Assembly (NCBI GenBank): GCA_021568835.1
Contig: JAKGSH010000001.1
Span: 682,001 to 746,000 of the forward strand
DNA length: 64,000 nt
From: Streptomyces sp. Tue 6430
GTDB taxonomy: Bacteria > Actinomycetota > Actinomycetes > Streptomycetales > Streptomycetaceae
Reading direction: 5' to 3'
Position 1 is the stretch's first letter. Every line of letters begins with the position of its first letter. Below are positions 45,028 to 55,003 of this stretch, piece after piece. The position numbers were made by a program, and so were the translations under genes. Below the pieces are notes generated by a model that was not told the origin of the DNA, did not search any database, and was given only the letters and a program-made list of their open reading frames with translations.

Positions 45028-45314
45028 ATGGATTCCAGCGGGGCGCTGCGAGGCGGCACACTCCGGCGGCTCGGCACCTGGTGCGCCCGCCACTTCCTCG
45101 ACGCCACCGTCGTACGGCTGCTCATGGTCCCGGCGGTGATGACCCTGCTGAGCCGGCACGCCTGGTGGACCCGCGGTGGCTGGACCGGATCCTGCCGTAC
45201 ATCGACGCCGAGGGCGAAGGGGCGGTGGAGCAGGCGGGGCGGGAGCGCCCGGGAGAGCACCCCCGGGACGCGTCCCGGGCGCACCCCCGTGACGCGTCCC
45301 GGCGGAATCCGTGA
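45028..45314 (+). pseudogene. Remnant: C-terminal tip of an MMPL-family transporter
   Basis: From about 45085 the reading FLDATVVRLLMVPAVMTLLS then RHAWWT and, after one restored C near 45172, PRWLDRILPYIDAEGEG, matches the end of the last membrane segment and tail of MMPL/RND-type (ActII-3-like) transporters. The remaining 700 or so residues are absent; upstream is unrelated sequence beginning MDSSGALRGG. A functional protein is unlikely. Confidence 0.65.
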
Positions 45315-45806
45315 CCGGCCCGGCCGTCCGCGCGCCGGGCCCGCCGGTGCCCCGGCCGGCCCCGCGTTCCGGCCCGCGGGCCCTCCGGCCCGCGGGCCCT
45401 CCGGCCCGCGGGCCCTCCGGCCCGCGGGCCGGCTTCGTCGGCGTCGTGCCGAACACCGGGACCACGGCCACGCCCACGACCTGCTCGCCGGACGCACCCG
45501 CCATCTCGGTTCCCACGGTGCGCAGTTCACCGCCGGTGCGACCGGCCGGGGCGACCTCCCCGGGCCGCGCACTTCACGAGGGCCGGCCACCCGGTCGTAG
45601 GGGAGCGGGTGGACCGTGCTCGCCGTGCTCGCCGTGGACCCGGGCCGACGGGGCGGATCCCCTGCCGCGCCTTCGGGGTGAGCGGGCCCGGTTCCGGTGG
45701 AGCGAGGGGACCTTCGGGGACGGACGACGCGCACTGACAGGTTTGCGATTCCCCTCGCCGCGCATTCGGAAGACATACACGCTCTCCAACGGAGATGGGA
45801 GGAACC
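45315..45806. other. Intergenic region with palindromic 16-bp tandem repeats
   Basis: About 490 bases. At 45371-45430 the unit GGCCCGCGGGCCCTCC occurs 3.75 times in exact tandem; each unit contains the 12-bp perfect palindrome GGCCCGCGGGCC. The rest has no gene that I can support; the last 80 bases, less GC-rich (TTTGCGATTCCCC, AAGACATACACG), probably hold the promoter of the next gene. Confidence 0.65.
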
Positions 45807-46085
45807 GTGGGCATCATCGCCTGGATTCTGATAGGCCTGCTCGCCGGTGCCATTGCCAAGATGCTCCTGCCCGGGAAGGACCCCGGCGGCATCATCGTCA
45901 CCATGCTGATCGGCGTCGTCGGCGGTCTGCTCGGCGGCTGGCTCGGCAAGGTGATCTTCGGCGTGGACTCGATCGACGGTTTCTTCGACCTGTCCACCTG
46001 GATCGCCGCGATCGTCGGCTCGCTCATCCTGCTGGTCCTCTACCGGGCCGTCACCGGCAACAAGCGGACGCACCGGCACGCCTGA
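45807..46085 (+). CDS. GlsB/YeaQ/YmgE-type stress-response membrane protein
   Basis: Predicted 92 residues with three membrane segments: VGIIAWILIGLLAGAIAKML, IIVTMLIGVVGGLLGGWLG, WIAAIVGSLILLVLYRAV. The glycine-rich pattern PGKDPGGIIVT.. GGLLGGWLG is the transglycosylase-associated/YeaQ family. These small membrane proteins are induced by general stress; mechanism unknown. GTG 45807 is chosen because GGGAGG lies six bases before; ATG 45795 overlaps that site. Confidence 0.85.
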   Translation: MGIIAWILIGLLAGAIAKMLLPGKDPGGIIVTMLIGVVGGLLGGWLGKVIFGVDSIDGFFDLSTWIAAIVGSLILLVLYRAVTGNKRTHRHA

Positions 46086-46107
46086 CCGGCCCTTCGCGGC
46101 CGTGGTC

Positions 46108-46995
46108 TCAGCCCGAGTCGGAGGCCAGCAGGCCCTCGGCCTCGGCGAGGATCTCGGTGACCCGCAGGCCGAACCCCGCATCGCACGGATGCGGACGCCC
46201 GTCACGGGCCGCGGCGCACAGTGCGTCCGCGGCCCGACGGAGTGCTGTGGCGGCGTCCGCGGCACTCTCCGGGAGACGCGCCACTCCGGTCTCCCCACGG
46301 ATCTCCACGCCCGAACCGGCCGCCGCCGACGGGGCGGTCAGGCTCAGCGTCAGCGTGCTGGAGGCCCCGCCGCGATGGTCCAGGACCAGGTGGACGGTGT
46401 CGCCGGGCCCCGGAGCCGCGGCGGCCACCCGGCGGACGTCGCCGAGGACCGGCAGCAGCACGGACAACGCGTGCGGGCCGACGTCCCACAGGGCGCCCTT
46501 CTCCCGCCGCCACGGCGTGGCGAACGGATGCTCCCCGCCGGTGAACACCGAACCCAGCCACTGCGCGTGCCCGGTGAACCAGCCCCCCGCCTCCGCCTGC
46601 CGGGCGATCCACGCCTCGGGTTCGGGGAGGAAACGGGTGGTGAAGAAGACCACCGAGGCGACCCGCGCCTCCCGCACGGCGCGCACCACCTCACGCGCCC
46701 CCGCCACCGTCGCGGCGAGGGGCTTGTCCAGCAGGAGATGACGACCGGCACCGGCGGCCCGCACCGCGAGGTCCGCCTGCACGTCCGGCGGCAGCGCCAC
46801 CGCCACCGCGTCGACCTCCGCGAACAACTCGTCCACGTCGTCGAAGGCCCGGGTGCCGTGACGGTCCGCCAGCTCCTTCGCCGCGGCGGGACGCCTGCCC
46901 CACACCCCGACGAGGTCGAGATCCTCGTGCGCGCTCAGGACGGGGGCGTGGACCGTCCGCGCCCAGGGGCCGGTGCCGAGCAGACCGATGCGCAT
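46108..46995 (-). CDS. Gfo/Idh/MocA family oxidoreductase
   Basis: Predicted 295 residues, a little short for the family (about 330-380). Rossmann start MRIGLLGTGPWARTVHAPVL, then GVWGRRPAAAKELADRHGTR, VAVALPPDVQADLAVRAAGA and the conserved LLLDKPLAATVAGAREV with catalytic Lys in DKP. C-terminal beta domain has WDVGPHALSVLLPVLGD and FTTRFLPEPEAW. NAD(P)-dependent oxidation of a sugar or cyclitol is likely; substrate unknown. Confidence 0.85.
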   Translation of the reverse strand: MRIGLLGTGPWARTVHAPVLSAHEDLDLVGVWGRRPAAAKELADRHGTRAFDDVDELFAEVDAVAVALPPDVQADLAVRAAGAGRHLLLDKPLAATVAGAREVVRAVREARVASVVFFTTRFLPEPEAWIARQAEAGGWFTGHAQWLGSVFTGGEHPFATPWRREKGALWDVGPHALSVLLPVLGDVRRVAAAAPGPGDTVHLVLDHRGGASSTLTLSLTAPSAAAGSGVEIRGETGVARLPESAADAATALRRAADALCAAARDGRPHPCDAGFGLRVTEILAEAEGLLASDSG

Positions 46996-47142
46996 GCCGC
47001 TGACTCTCCCTGTTGCCGGTCGGGGTGACGCCGGTCGAAGTGACGCCGGACGCCGCGCCGGGCGCCGTCCACGGCGAGCCTCGCACACGAACGGCGCCGG
47101 AACGCATCCCGCGGTGAACCCGCGCCGGCCGGGGCCCGGCCG

Positions 47143-47370
47143 TCAGGCGGCGCGGGGCCCCGCGGCGGTCTCGCCGGTGGCCTTGTGAGCGCCCTTGCGG
47201 GCGGTCGTTCCCGTGCTCCGCGACGCGTCCCGGACCAGGTGCAGATGCCTCCTGCGTCCTGCGTGCCGCCGCCTGGACCGGGCCGGGGCGAGCACCCTGT
47301 CCTCCACGCGGTCCAGGACCACCAGCAGGGCGGACAGCGACGGCAGCAGCAGTACGGCGATCCAGAACAC
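47143..47370 (-). CDS. Small single-span membrane protein with basic tail
   Basis: Predicted 75 residues: one N-terminal membrane segment (MFWIAVLLLPSLSALLVVLD) then a very Arg/His-rich tail (SRRRHAGRRRHLHLVRDASR). GTG 47370 follows GAGGGA. Not recognised; the basic tail would lie in the cytosol. Confidence 0.5.
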   Translation of the reverse strand: MFWIAVLLLPSLSALLVVLDRVEDRVLAPARSRRRHAGRRRHLHLVRDASRSTGTTARKGAHKATGETAAGPRAA

Positions 47371-47450
47371 GGCGTCCCTCCTCGTCCGGCGACCCGCTCC
47401 GGGTGCACCGACGGACGCCGTTGATGCGTGCGGACGCCCGGGAAACGCCG

Positions 47451-48857
47451 TCAGGGACGTGAAGGATCCGTGAAACCGTCCAGCAGCGCGTCCGCCTGAG
47501 CCAGCCCGCTCTCCTGCGACACCTCCCGCAGGGTCTGCGCCGGCCGCACCGTGACGAACCCGACGCCGCCGCCCCCGGACGTGAAGCCGTACACCCCCGG
47601 CCGGGGCAGGCTGTTGTACGCCCAGGGCGCGGAGAAGCAGTAGGCGCCCGCGTCGTGCAGGACGACCAGGTCGCCCTCGGCGATCTCGGGCAGCGGGCGG
47701 TCGTGCGCCACCACGTCACCGGCGAAGCAGAGCGGCCCGGTGACGTCCTGGCGCAGCGGCGGCGCGTCCTTCGGCGTGCCGTCCGGGCCGTGCACGGACA
47801 CCCGCAGCGGCCAGTCCCGCGGCATGAACACCGTGCGCGTGGCGACCTGGGCGCCGGCGTGGGTGAGCGCGACCCGGCGGCCGCCGGCGTCCTTGACGTA
47901 CTCGACGCGGGCCGCGAGGAAGCCGTTCTTGGCCAGCAGGGAACGGCCGAACTCGGTGACCAGCCGGTAGCGGCCGTCCAGCACGGCCGGCCGGACGGCG
48001 GTGAGCGCGGACACGTAGTCGGCGTAGGTGGGGGTGACCGTGTCGCCGTCGAAGTTCACCGGCAGGCCGCCGCCCAGGTCGAGGCTGGTGACCTGCCGGC
48101 GGCCGGACCGCGCGTCGATCTCCTCGGCGAGGTCGTGCAGGGCCGCGACCCCTTCGGCGATCAGCGGCAGGGGGCAGCCCTGCGACCCCACGTGCGCGTG
48201 CAGGCGGGTCAGCCACGGGCGGCGCGCGAACGCCTCGACGACGCGTTCCCGGGCCCCCGGGTCCCGCAGGGCGACACCGAACTTGGAGTGCGCCGTCGCC
48301 GTGCTCATCGGGCCGATGGTGCCGCCGCCGACCTGTGGGTTCACCCGCAGCCCGAGGACCGAGGCGCAGCCGGGCGGGCGCAGGGCGTCCACGCGCTCCA
48401 GCTCGGCCAGGTTGTCGGCGTTCAGCGCCACGCCCAGGGCGAGGGCCTCGCGGATCTCCGCGCGGGTCTTCGCGGGCGAGTCCAGCACGATGCGGGCCGG
48501 CGCGAAACCGGCGTCCAGCGCCAGCCGCAGCTCTCCCGGGCTCGCCGCCTCGCAGCCCATCCCCGCGTCGGCGAGCAGCCGCAGGACGGGCACCAGCGCG
48601 CACGCCTTCGCCGCGAACGTGTGCAGCACGTCGGGGACGTGCGCGAACGCCTCGTGCAGGGCGGCGACGCCGCCTCGCACCCCCCGTACGTCGACGAAGC
48701 CGGCCAGCGGCCGGTCCTCGCCGATCAGCCCGTCGGCGACGGCCCCGCGCAGGACGGCCGCGACGCGGGCCGAGCCGTCGGCGCCGGTGGGGCGGGCCCC
48801 GTCGTCGGGGCGAGGGCCGTCGTGGGGGCGGGGGCCGTCGTCGGCGGGGAGCGCCAC
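47451..48857 (-). CDS. Diaminopimelate/ornithine decarboxylase-type PLP enzyme (fold III)
   Basis: Predicted 468 residues. Fold-type III decarboxylase: PLP lysine in VLHTFAAKACALVPVLRLL, MGCEAASPGELRLAL, LGLRVNPQVGGG, HSKFGVAL, HAHVGSQGCPLPL, SLDLGGGLPVNFDGD with the phosphate-binding GGG, TEFGRSLLAKNGF and late GDLVVLHDAGAYCFS. It resembles LysA but diverges around the active site Cys (usually C-E-S-x-D, here LCFAGDVVAHDR), so it may act on another amino acid. The first 30 residues are a DG/PR-rich repeat. GTG 48857 follows AGGAGG. No lysine gene is adjacent. Confidence 0.8.
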   Translation of the reverse strand: MALPADDGPRPHDGPRPDDGARPTGADGSARVAAVLRGAVADGLIGEDRPLAGFVDVRGVRGGVAALHEAFAHVPDVLHTFAAKACALVPVLRLLADAGMGCEAASPGELRLALDAGFAPARIVLDSPAKTRAEIREALALGVALNADNLAELERVDALRPPGCASVLGLRVNPQVGGGTIGPMSTATAHSKFGVALRDPGARERVVEAFARRPWLTRLHAHVGSQGCPLPLIAEGVAALHDLAEEIDARSGRRQVTSLDLGGGLPVNFDGDTVTPTYADYVSALTAVRPAVLDGRYRLVTEFGRSLLAKNGFLAARVEYVKDAGGRRVALTHAGAQVATRTVFMPRDWPLRVSVHGPDGTPKDAPPLRQDVTGPLCFAGDVVAHDRPLPEIAEGDLVVLHDAGAYCFSAPWAYNSLPRPGVYGFTSGGGGVGFVTVRPAQTLREVSQESGLAQADALLDGFTDPSRP

Positions 48858-49081
48858 GTGAGGGCCTCCTTCGGTGCCGGGCGGGTGCGGTCACCTCCAG
48901 CTTCGTCCCGCGCGGGGGAGTACGGCGACCGCGGAGGACGCCGCGGGCGGCGGGGCGGGCCGCACGAGACCGGCGACATTGCCGGTCCCCCCGGCGGCGA
49001 TCACCCCCAGAGTGACACGGCCAACCCCCACGAGGACCCGCCCGGCAGGGCGGGCCGCCACGACAGAGAGGACGACTCGTC

Positions 49082-50002
49082 GTGCAGCAGCAAGCGCGCA
49101 CCGGTGCCGCCCACCGGTCCCCCCACCGCGGAAGAGGCCGGTTCGCCGGCCTGGTGACGGCGATCGCCGCAGTCGTCGGACTCACCACCCTCGGCCAGCC
49201 CGCGGCGCAGGCCGCCGACAACCCCTACGAGCGCGGCCCGGCGCCGACCACGTCGAGCATCGAGGCGGCACGGGGCCCGTACGCCGTCTCGCAGACCGCC
49301 GTCGCCTCCTCCGCCGTCACCGGCTTCGGCGGGGGCACGATCTACTACCCCACCAGCACCGCCGACGGCACCTTCGGCGCGGTCGCCGTCTCGCCCGGCT
49401 TCACCGGCACCCAGTCCTCCGTCTCCTGGCTGGGCCCGCGGCTCGCCTCCCAGGGCTTCGTCGTCTTCACCATCGACACGACCTCGACGCTGGACCAACC
49501 CGCCTCGCGCGGCAAGCAGTTGCTCGCGGCCCTGGACTACCTCACCGGCCGCAGCTCGGTCCGGACCCGCGTCGACGGCACCCGGCTCGGCGTGATGGGC
49601 CACTCGATGGGCGGCGGCGGCAGCCTCGAGGCCGCCAAGACCCGGCCCTCCCTCCAGGCGGCCATCCCGCTGACGCCGTGGAACACCGACAAGACGTGGC
49701 CGGAGGTCGGCACGCCCACCCTGATCGTCGGTGCCGACGGCGACACCGTCGCCCCCGTGGCCGGCCACGCCGAGCCCTTCTACACCTCGCTGCCGTCCTC
49801 CCTGGACCGCGCCTATCTGGAGCTGAACGGCGCCACCCACTCCGCCCCGACCAGCTCGAACACCACGATCGCGAAGTACAGCGTCTCCTGGCTGAAGCGG
49901 TTCATCGACAACGACACCCGCTACGAGCAGTTCCTGTGCCCGCTGCCGAGCCCGAGCTCGACCATCGAGGAGTACCGGGGCAACTGCCCGCACACCTCCT
50001 GA
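49082..50002 (+). CDS. Secreted cutinase / PETase-like polyester hydrolase
   Basis: Predicted 306 residues. Signal peptide to about residue 45 ([15 protein letters not shown]...AQAA). Alpha/beta hydrolase: oxyanion region [20 protein letters not shown] (F107), nucleophile Ser175 in [10 protein letters not shown], Asp221 in ADGDTVAPV, His253 in LNGATHSAP. The sequence between them ([40 protein letters not shown]) is very close in pattern to actinobacterial cutinases and PET hydrolases, with the C-terminal disulfide Cys pair. Natural substrate is probably cutin or other polyesters. Confidence 0.9.
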   Translation: MQQQARTGAAHRSPHRGRGRFAGLVTAIAAVVGLTTLGQPAAQAADNPYERGPAPTTSSIEAARGPYAVSQTAVASSAVTGFGGGTIYYPTSTADGTFGAVAVSPGFTGTQSSVSWLGPRLASQGFVVFTIDTTSTLDQPASRGKQLLAALDYLTGRSSVRTRVDGTRLGVMGHSMGGGGSLEAAKTRPSLQAAIPLTPWNTDKTWPEVGTPTLIVGADGDTVAPVAGHAEPFYTSLPSSLDRAYLELNGATHSAPTSSNTTIAKYSVSWLKRFIDNDTRYEQFLCPLPSPSSTIEEYRGNCPHTS

Positions 50003-50189
50003 CATCCCCGACGCCGCGCTGAGCCGCCCGACGACGGCGGCGACGACGGAGGCGGCGGTCGCGCCCGCCCGCGCCCGCCGCCGTTGTGCACGATCACGGC
50101 GCAGGCGGGCGGCGGTTGGGCACCGGCACAAGCCCGCACACCGGGCTCCACCGCGAACGCCCAGGTGGCGGGCCGGAATCGGGGCCGCG

Positions 50190-50203
50190 CACACGAATGT
50201 GTG
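50190..50203. promoter_or_regulatory. Inverted repeat upstream of the LuxR-LAL gene
   Basis: CACAC-GAAT-GTGTG, about 40 bases before the start codon. Possible operator; no partner site found. Confidence 0.35.
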
Positions 50204-50241
50204 ACTTCCGCCTCACGCTACGCGTGCGTAACGTCACGGTG

Positions 50242-52922
50242 ATGACCGGACAGACGACCACGACCCCCGGCCCGGCGCCGCACCGGGCGGCCGCCCCCGC
50301 GGACCGGCTCGACGGCGCCGCGCACGTCGTCACGGGCGAACCGGGCTGCGGCCGCAGCCGGTTCCTCGAACACGCCGCCCGCGCCTTCGCCGGGCCCGCG
50401 GTACGGGTACGGGCGGACCCCGCCCGGCCGGCCGTACCCGGCGGGGGCCTGCGCACCCTGCTGCGCGCGCTCGGCGACGTCACCGGCCACGCGCCGGCCG
50501 GCCGCTCCGGACCGGCCCTGCTCGACGCGCTGTCCGCCGGCCCGGCCCCGCTGCTCGTGTGCGTCGACGACGCCCACCTGTGGGACCCCCTCTCCCGCGC
50601 CGTGCTGGGCGACGCCGCCCGGCAGCTGTGCCGTACGACGGCGGCGGCGCGCCTGCTGCTCACGGTCCCCGGACACCGCCCGCCCGCCCCGGAGTTCGCC
50701 GGGCTGCCGGTGGTGAGGATGGACCCGCTCACCCCGCCCGAGGCGGTGGCGCTCCTCGACGAGGTCACCGGCAAAACCCTCGACGGGGGAGTGCGGGACG
50801 CGATCGTGGACGCGGCCGAGGGCAGCCCGGCCCTCCTGCTGGCCCTCGTACGGCGGCTCTCGCCCGCCCAGGTGCGCGGGGATCGCCCGCCGCCGCGCCC
50901 GCTGCCCGGCGCCGAGGTGCTGACGGGCCTGGCCGGCGGGTACCTGGACGGACTCACCGCCGGCCGCCGCGACCTCCTGCTGACGGTGGCGGCCGCCGTC
51001 CGCGACGACGAGGACACGGGCGTCGGCCTCGGACTCGTCCTGCGGGCGGTCCGCCACCTCGGGCACGACGGCCCCGTACCGCTGCCCGACCTGCTCGCGA
51101 CCGCCGACGGCGAGGTCCGCTTCCACAGCGGGCTGCTGCGCAGGACGGTGTACGCCGCGGCGCCGGACGAGCGGCGACGGGCCGTGCACCTCGCGCTGGC
51201 CCGGGAGTTGGCGGAGGGCGACCCGCGGACCCTGCTGCACCGGGCCTGGGCCGGAGCCGTGGGCGGGGACGAACTGGAGGCGGCCGCCGGGGACCTGCCG
51301 TCCCGTCGGCTGCGCTGCGCCGCGTACACCCGCGCCGCCGAACTGTGCGACGACGGCCCGCGGCGCGCCGAGCGGTACACGACCGCCGCCGGGCAGGCCC
51401 TGCTCGGCGGACGTCCCCACCAGGCGCTGCGGCTCCTCGACGTGGCCCGGACCGGCGGCGCGCCCGCCGGCGTACGCGGCCGTGCCGCACTCCTGCGCGG
51501 GACGACGGCACTGCGCGACGGACCCGTCGACGAGGCCCAGGCCTCCCTCCTGCTCGCCACCTCCCTGCTCGCCGACCGCTCCCCGTCCGATGCCGTGGCC
51601 GCCGCCCTGGCCGCCTGTGACGCGGCGTGGGCGGCGGGCGACCCGGCGGGCTGCCTCGCCGCACTCGAACGCTGCGGGCAGGTCACGGCGGCCCCCGCCC
51701 CGGACGACCCCCGCGCCGACTACCGGCTGGGGCTGCGAGCCCTGCTGGAGGCGCGGTTCGAGGAGGCCGCGGTCCGGCTGCGGCGGGTGGTGCCGGCTCC
51801 GGACGGCTCCGGCGACCCGGAGGACAGCCTGCGGGCCGCCGCGGCGGCCCTCATGCTCGGCGACCTCGCCGGCGCCCGCCGGGCGGGCGCGCGGGCCCTG
51901 GCCGCCGCCCGCACCCTGGACACCGTCGCGGCCGTCCCCCGCGCACGGGAGTACCTCGCCTACGCCGAACTGCGCGCCGGACGGCACGCGCTCGCCCGCA
52001 CCCACGCCGAGGAGGGACTGCGCGCCGCGCACCGGGCCGGGCAGCGCAACACGGCCGCCCACCAGCACGCCGTACTGGCGCTGGCGGCCTCGATCGAGGG
52101 GAGACCGAACGGGTCGCCGGGCACGTGGCGGCCGCGCTCGGCACCGCCCGCCGGCACGGCCTCGCCCAGGCGGCGACGCTCGCGGAGTGGGCGGCCGCCC
52201 GCGCCGACCTGGGGCGCGGCCGGCCCCAGGAGGCCGCGGACCGGCTCGGACCCCTCGTGCGGCCGGGCACCCGGCGCGGGCACTTCGCGCTGTGGATGCT
52301 CGCCGTCCCCTGCTACGTGGAGGCCGCCGTCTCCGCCGGGCAGCCCGAGGGCGCCCGGAGCGTCGTCGAGGAGTTCGCCCTCTGGGCGGTCTTCGGCGCC
52401 GACCCCCAGGCCCCCGCCCAGCTCCTGCGCTGCCGCGCCCTGCTGGCCCCGCAGGACCGGGCCGACGCCCTCTACCGGCGCGCCCTCGACCTGCACGAAT
52501 CGGCCGGCGGCGACTTCGAGCGGGCCCGCACCGAACTCCTTCACGGCAAGTGGCTGCGCCGCCGGCGCCGCCTGCGCGAGGCCCGCGACCGGCTCGGCGC
52601 CGCCCTCGTCGGCTTCGAACGGTGCGGGGCCCGCGCCTGGGCCGAACAGACCCGTGACGAGCTGCGCGCCAACGGCGCCGCGGCCGGCGGACCGCGCCCG
52701 CACGGGTCCGCCGACCTGGCGGGGCTGACCCCGCAGCAGCTGCGCATCGCCCGCCGCGTCGCCGAGGGCGCGACCAACCGGGAGGTCGCGCTGACGCTGT
52801 CCGTGAGCACCCGCACCGTCGACTACCACCTGCGGAAGGTGTTCGCCACCCTCGGTGTGCGGTCCCGGCTGGAACTGGCCCGACTGGTCGAGCAGGCGGA
52901 AAAGACCGGTGCACACCCCTAG
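50242..52922 (+). CDS. LuxR-family LAL regulator with AAA-type ATPase domain, frameshifted
   Basis: About 893 residues after repair. N-terminal ATPase: HVVTGEPGCGRSRFLEHAA where the Walker A lysine is Arg38, Walker B LLVCVDDAHLWD (Asp109/110), then sensor-like ARLLLTVPGHRPP. A long helical TPR-like middle follows. The C-terminus is a LuxR helix-turn-helix: LTPQQLRIARRVAEGATNRE then VALTLSVSTRTVDYHLRKVF. One G is lost near 52100 (ATCGAGGGGAGACC). The missing Lys may mean weak or no ATP use. ATG 50242 lacks a good ribosome site; GTG 50239 is in frame. Confidence 0.8.
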
Positions 52923-53066
52923 GGACCGACCGGACGGTATGTCATCCTTCGGGGCAGGACCCGCCAGCCGGCGGGACCCGCGCGGACCCCCGTGACCGGC
53001 CCGGAGCCGGACGGGGCACCACCGTGCGGGAGCCGCCGGGTCACCGACCCCTGGGGGAGGACCGCG

Positions 53067-54332
53067 ATGCACCACGCCCTTCGGCCACGGATTGCGGTGC
53101 GCCCGGCACCGGCAGGACCCACCGGACCGGGCCCGCGACCGCGGCCGCGCGTCCGGTCGCTGATCGACGCCGACGCCCTGCGCGTGCTGCACCGCGCCGC
53201 GCGGGTGCTCCTCGACGACCTGCCCGACCTCACCGACCGGCTCGTCGCCACGCTCCAGGAGCAGGAGCCCGCCTACCGCACCGCCGTGGACAGCGACCCC
53301 GCCGCCACCTGGCAGGAGATCCACCGCTCCCTGCGGCACAGCGTGAACTCGCTCCTCGACCCGCGCGGCAACCGGGACGCGGCCCGCCGCTGCTCCTGGA
53401 AGATCGGCGCCACCCGGGCCGAACAGGGCCTGCCCCTGGACGCCCTGCTGCACGCCTTCCGGCTCGGCGGCTCCCTGGTCTGGCAGGGCCTGGTCGAGGA
53501 GACCTCCCGCGCCGCCCCCGAGGACGTACGCCTCCTCGTGCACGTCGCCACCGACGTGTGGAACTTCGTCGACGAACACTGCACGCTCGTCGCGGACGCC
53601 TACCGGCAGGTCGAACGACAGCTCGCCTGGCGGCGCGAGAACCGGCTGCGGCTGCTGGCCGCCGCCCTCCTGGAGGGCACCAGCCGCATCGCCGACCTCC
53701 CCGAGGCCGCACAGGCCCTGGACCTGCCCGAGCAGGGCCGCTACGTCGTCGTCGCCGTGTCCGGCGGCTCCCCGGCCGAGGCGGCCGGTGCCCGTGCCGC
53801 GGTGGGACGCGGCGTGCGTGTGCACTGGCACACCGGGGTCGAGGTGGACTACGGCATCGTCCTGCTCGGCGACGGCCGGGACGGGACGGCGATCGACGGC
53901 GGCCCGCCCTCGGGCGCGCGCGTCGGCGTCGGTACGGCCGTGTCGGGCCTGGCCGCCGTCGGCGACGCCCGCCGGCTCGCGGACACCGCGCTGCGCATGT
54001 GCCCGGGGACCGGCGGCACGGTACGCCTGACCGAACACCTCCCCGCGGCCCTGGTGATCTCCGCGCCCGACCTCGCCGCCGCCCTCGCCGACCGGGTGTT
54101 CGGTCCCCTGGGAGCCCTGGAACCGGCCGACGCGGCCGTCCTCCTGGACACCCTCGCCACCTGGCTGGCCTGCGACGGCTCCGCCCAGCGGGCGGGCGAA
54201 CGCCTCTACTGCCACCGCAACACCGTCCTCAACCGCCTCCGCCGCTACGAACAGCTCACCGGCCGCAGCCTCTCCCGCCCGACGGACGTCGTGGAGATCA
54301 CCCTCGCCCTGGCGACCCGACCGGCCCGCTGA
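53067..54332 (+). CDS. PucR/CdaR-type transcriptional regulator
   Basis: Predicted 421 residues. N-terminal sensor region of the RsbRD-N/PucR-linked type (DLTDRLVATLQEQEPAYRTA; WKIGATRAEQGLPLDALLHA), then a GGDEF-like/CdaR middle, and the C-terminal PucR helix-turn-helix TLATWLACDGSAQRAGERLY followed by CHRNTVLNRLRRYEQLTGRS. ATG 53067 follows GGGGGAGG. PucR proteins often activate nitrogen or amino-acid genes, so control of the amino-acid/amide-type importer beginning at 55004 is plausible by position. Confidence 0.85.
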   Translation: MHHALRPRIAVRPAPAGPTGPGPRPRPRVRSLIDADALRVLHRAARVLLDDLPDLTDRLVATLQEQEPAYRTAVDSDPAATWQEIHRSLRHSVNSLLDPRGNRDAARRCSWKIGATRAEQGLPLDALLHAFRLGGSLVWQGLVEETSRAAPEDVRLLVHVATDVWNFVDEHCTLVADAYRQVERQLAWRRENRLRLLAAALLEGTSRIADLPEAAQALDLPEQGRYVVVAVSGGSPAEAAGARAAVGRGVRVHWHTGVEVDYGIVLLGDGRDGTAIDGGPPSGARVGVGTAVSGLAAVGDARRLADTALRMCPGTGGTVRLTEHLPAALVISAPDLAAALADRVFGPLGALEPADAAVLLDTLATWLACDGSAQRAGERLYCHRNTVLNRLRRYEQLTGRSLSRPTDVVEITLALATRPAR

Positions 54333-55003
54333 CGGACACCGCGGGGAGCCGGGTACGGCGGTGCAGGTCCCCGCGCCTGCCTGCGTCTCCGGGTCTCCGG
54401 GTCTCCGGGTCTGCCCGCGCCCGGGTTTCCGGGGCTGCCTGCGCCTTCGGGGCTCTGCGTCCCCGGGTCTGCCCGCGCCCAGGTCCCCCACCTCTGCCCG
54501 CGTCCCCGGGTCTCTGAGCCTGGCCGGGTCCTGCGTCTGCCCGCGCCTGGGTCCCCGCGCCTGGGTCCCCGCGCCTGGGTCCCCGCGCCCGGCTCCCCGT
54601 GCCTGGGTCCCCGCCCCGGGCGGGCCGGGTGAGTTCGGCCGGTTCCTCCCGGCCGGGCCGCGGTCTCTTCCGTCCGGCGGGCGTCATCAGGTCCACCCCG
54701 GTTCCGGCGGCCCGGCCCGGCCCGGCCCGTGACGGGCGCCGCGGCGGGGCGGGGCGGGGCGGGGCGGTACGGCGATACGGGCCGCACCGCCGCGGCGCAC
54801 GTGCCCGTGACCCGCGCGCCCCCGCCCCGCCGCGACGGCGCGCATTTCCCGCCTGGGCACCCGCACAAGCCCCCGCCCCCCGCACTGGGCCCGCGCAGCG
54901 ACCCCGTCCCCGTGCCTGTACCGGCGCCTCGGCCCCGTGTTGTGGTGAGCGCCCCCGTCCCCCGAAGTGCCGTGACCGGCCGGCACGGACCCGAGGAGCA
55001 GCG
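54333..55003. repeat. Intergenic minisatellite-like region before the amino-acid importer
   Basis: About 670 bases without a gene. From 54360 to 54620 it is built of degenerate short repeats (CCGGGTCT, CTGCCCGCGCC and at 54542-54615 about five copies of GCGCCTGGGTCCCC). At 54713-54730 CGGCC/CCGGC repeats and at 54745-54766 a run of GGGGC pentamers follow, G-quadruplex prone. The promoter of the importer operon presumably lies in the last 250 bases. Confidence 0.7.

Noticed and set aside
45315..45560. Minus-strand stretch reading GGELRTVGTEMAGASGEQVV and GVAVVPVFGTTPTKPA
   Set aside because: It looks protein-like for about 45 residues but has an upstream stop, no start with ribosome site and runs into the repeat array. 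It could be another remnant, but I cannot match it to a family.
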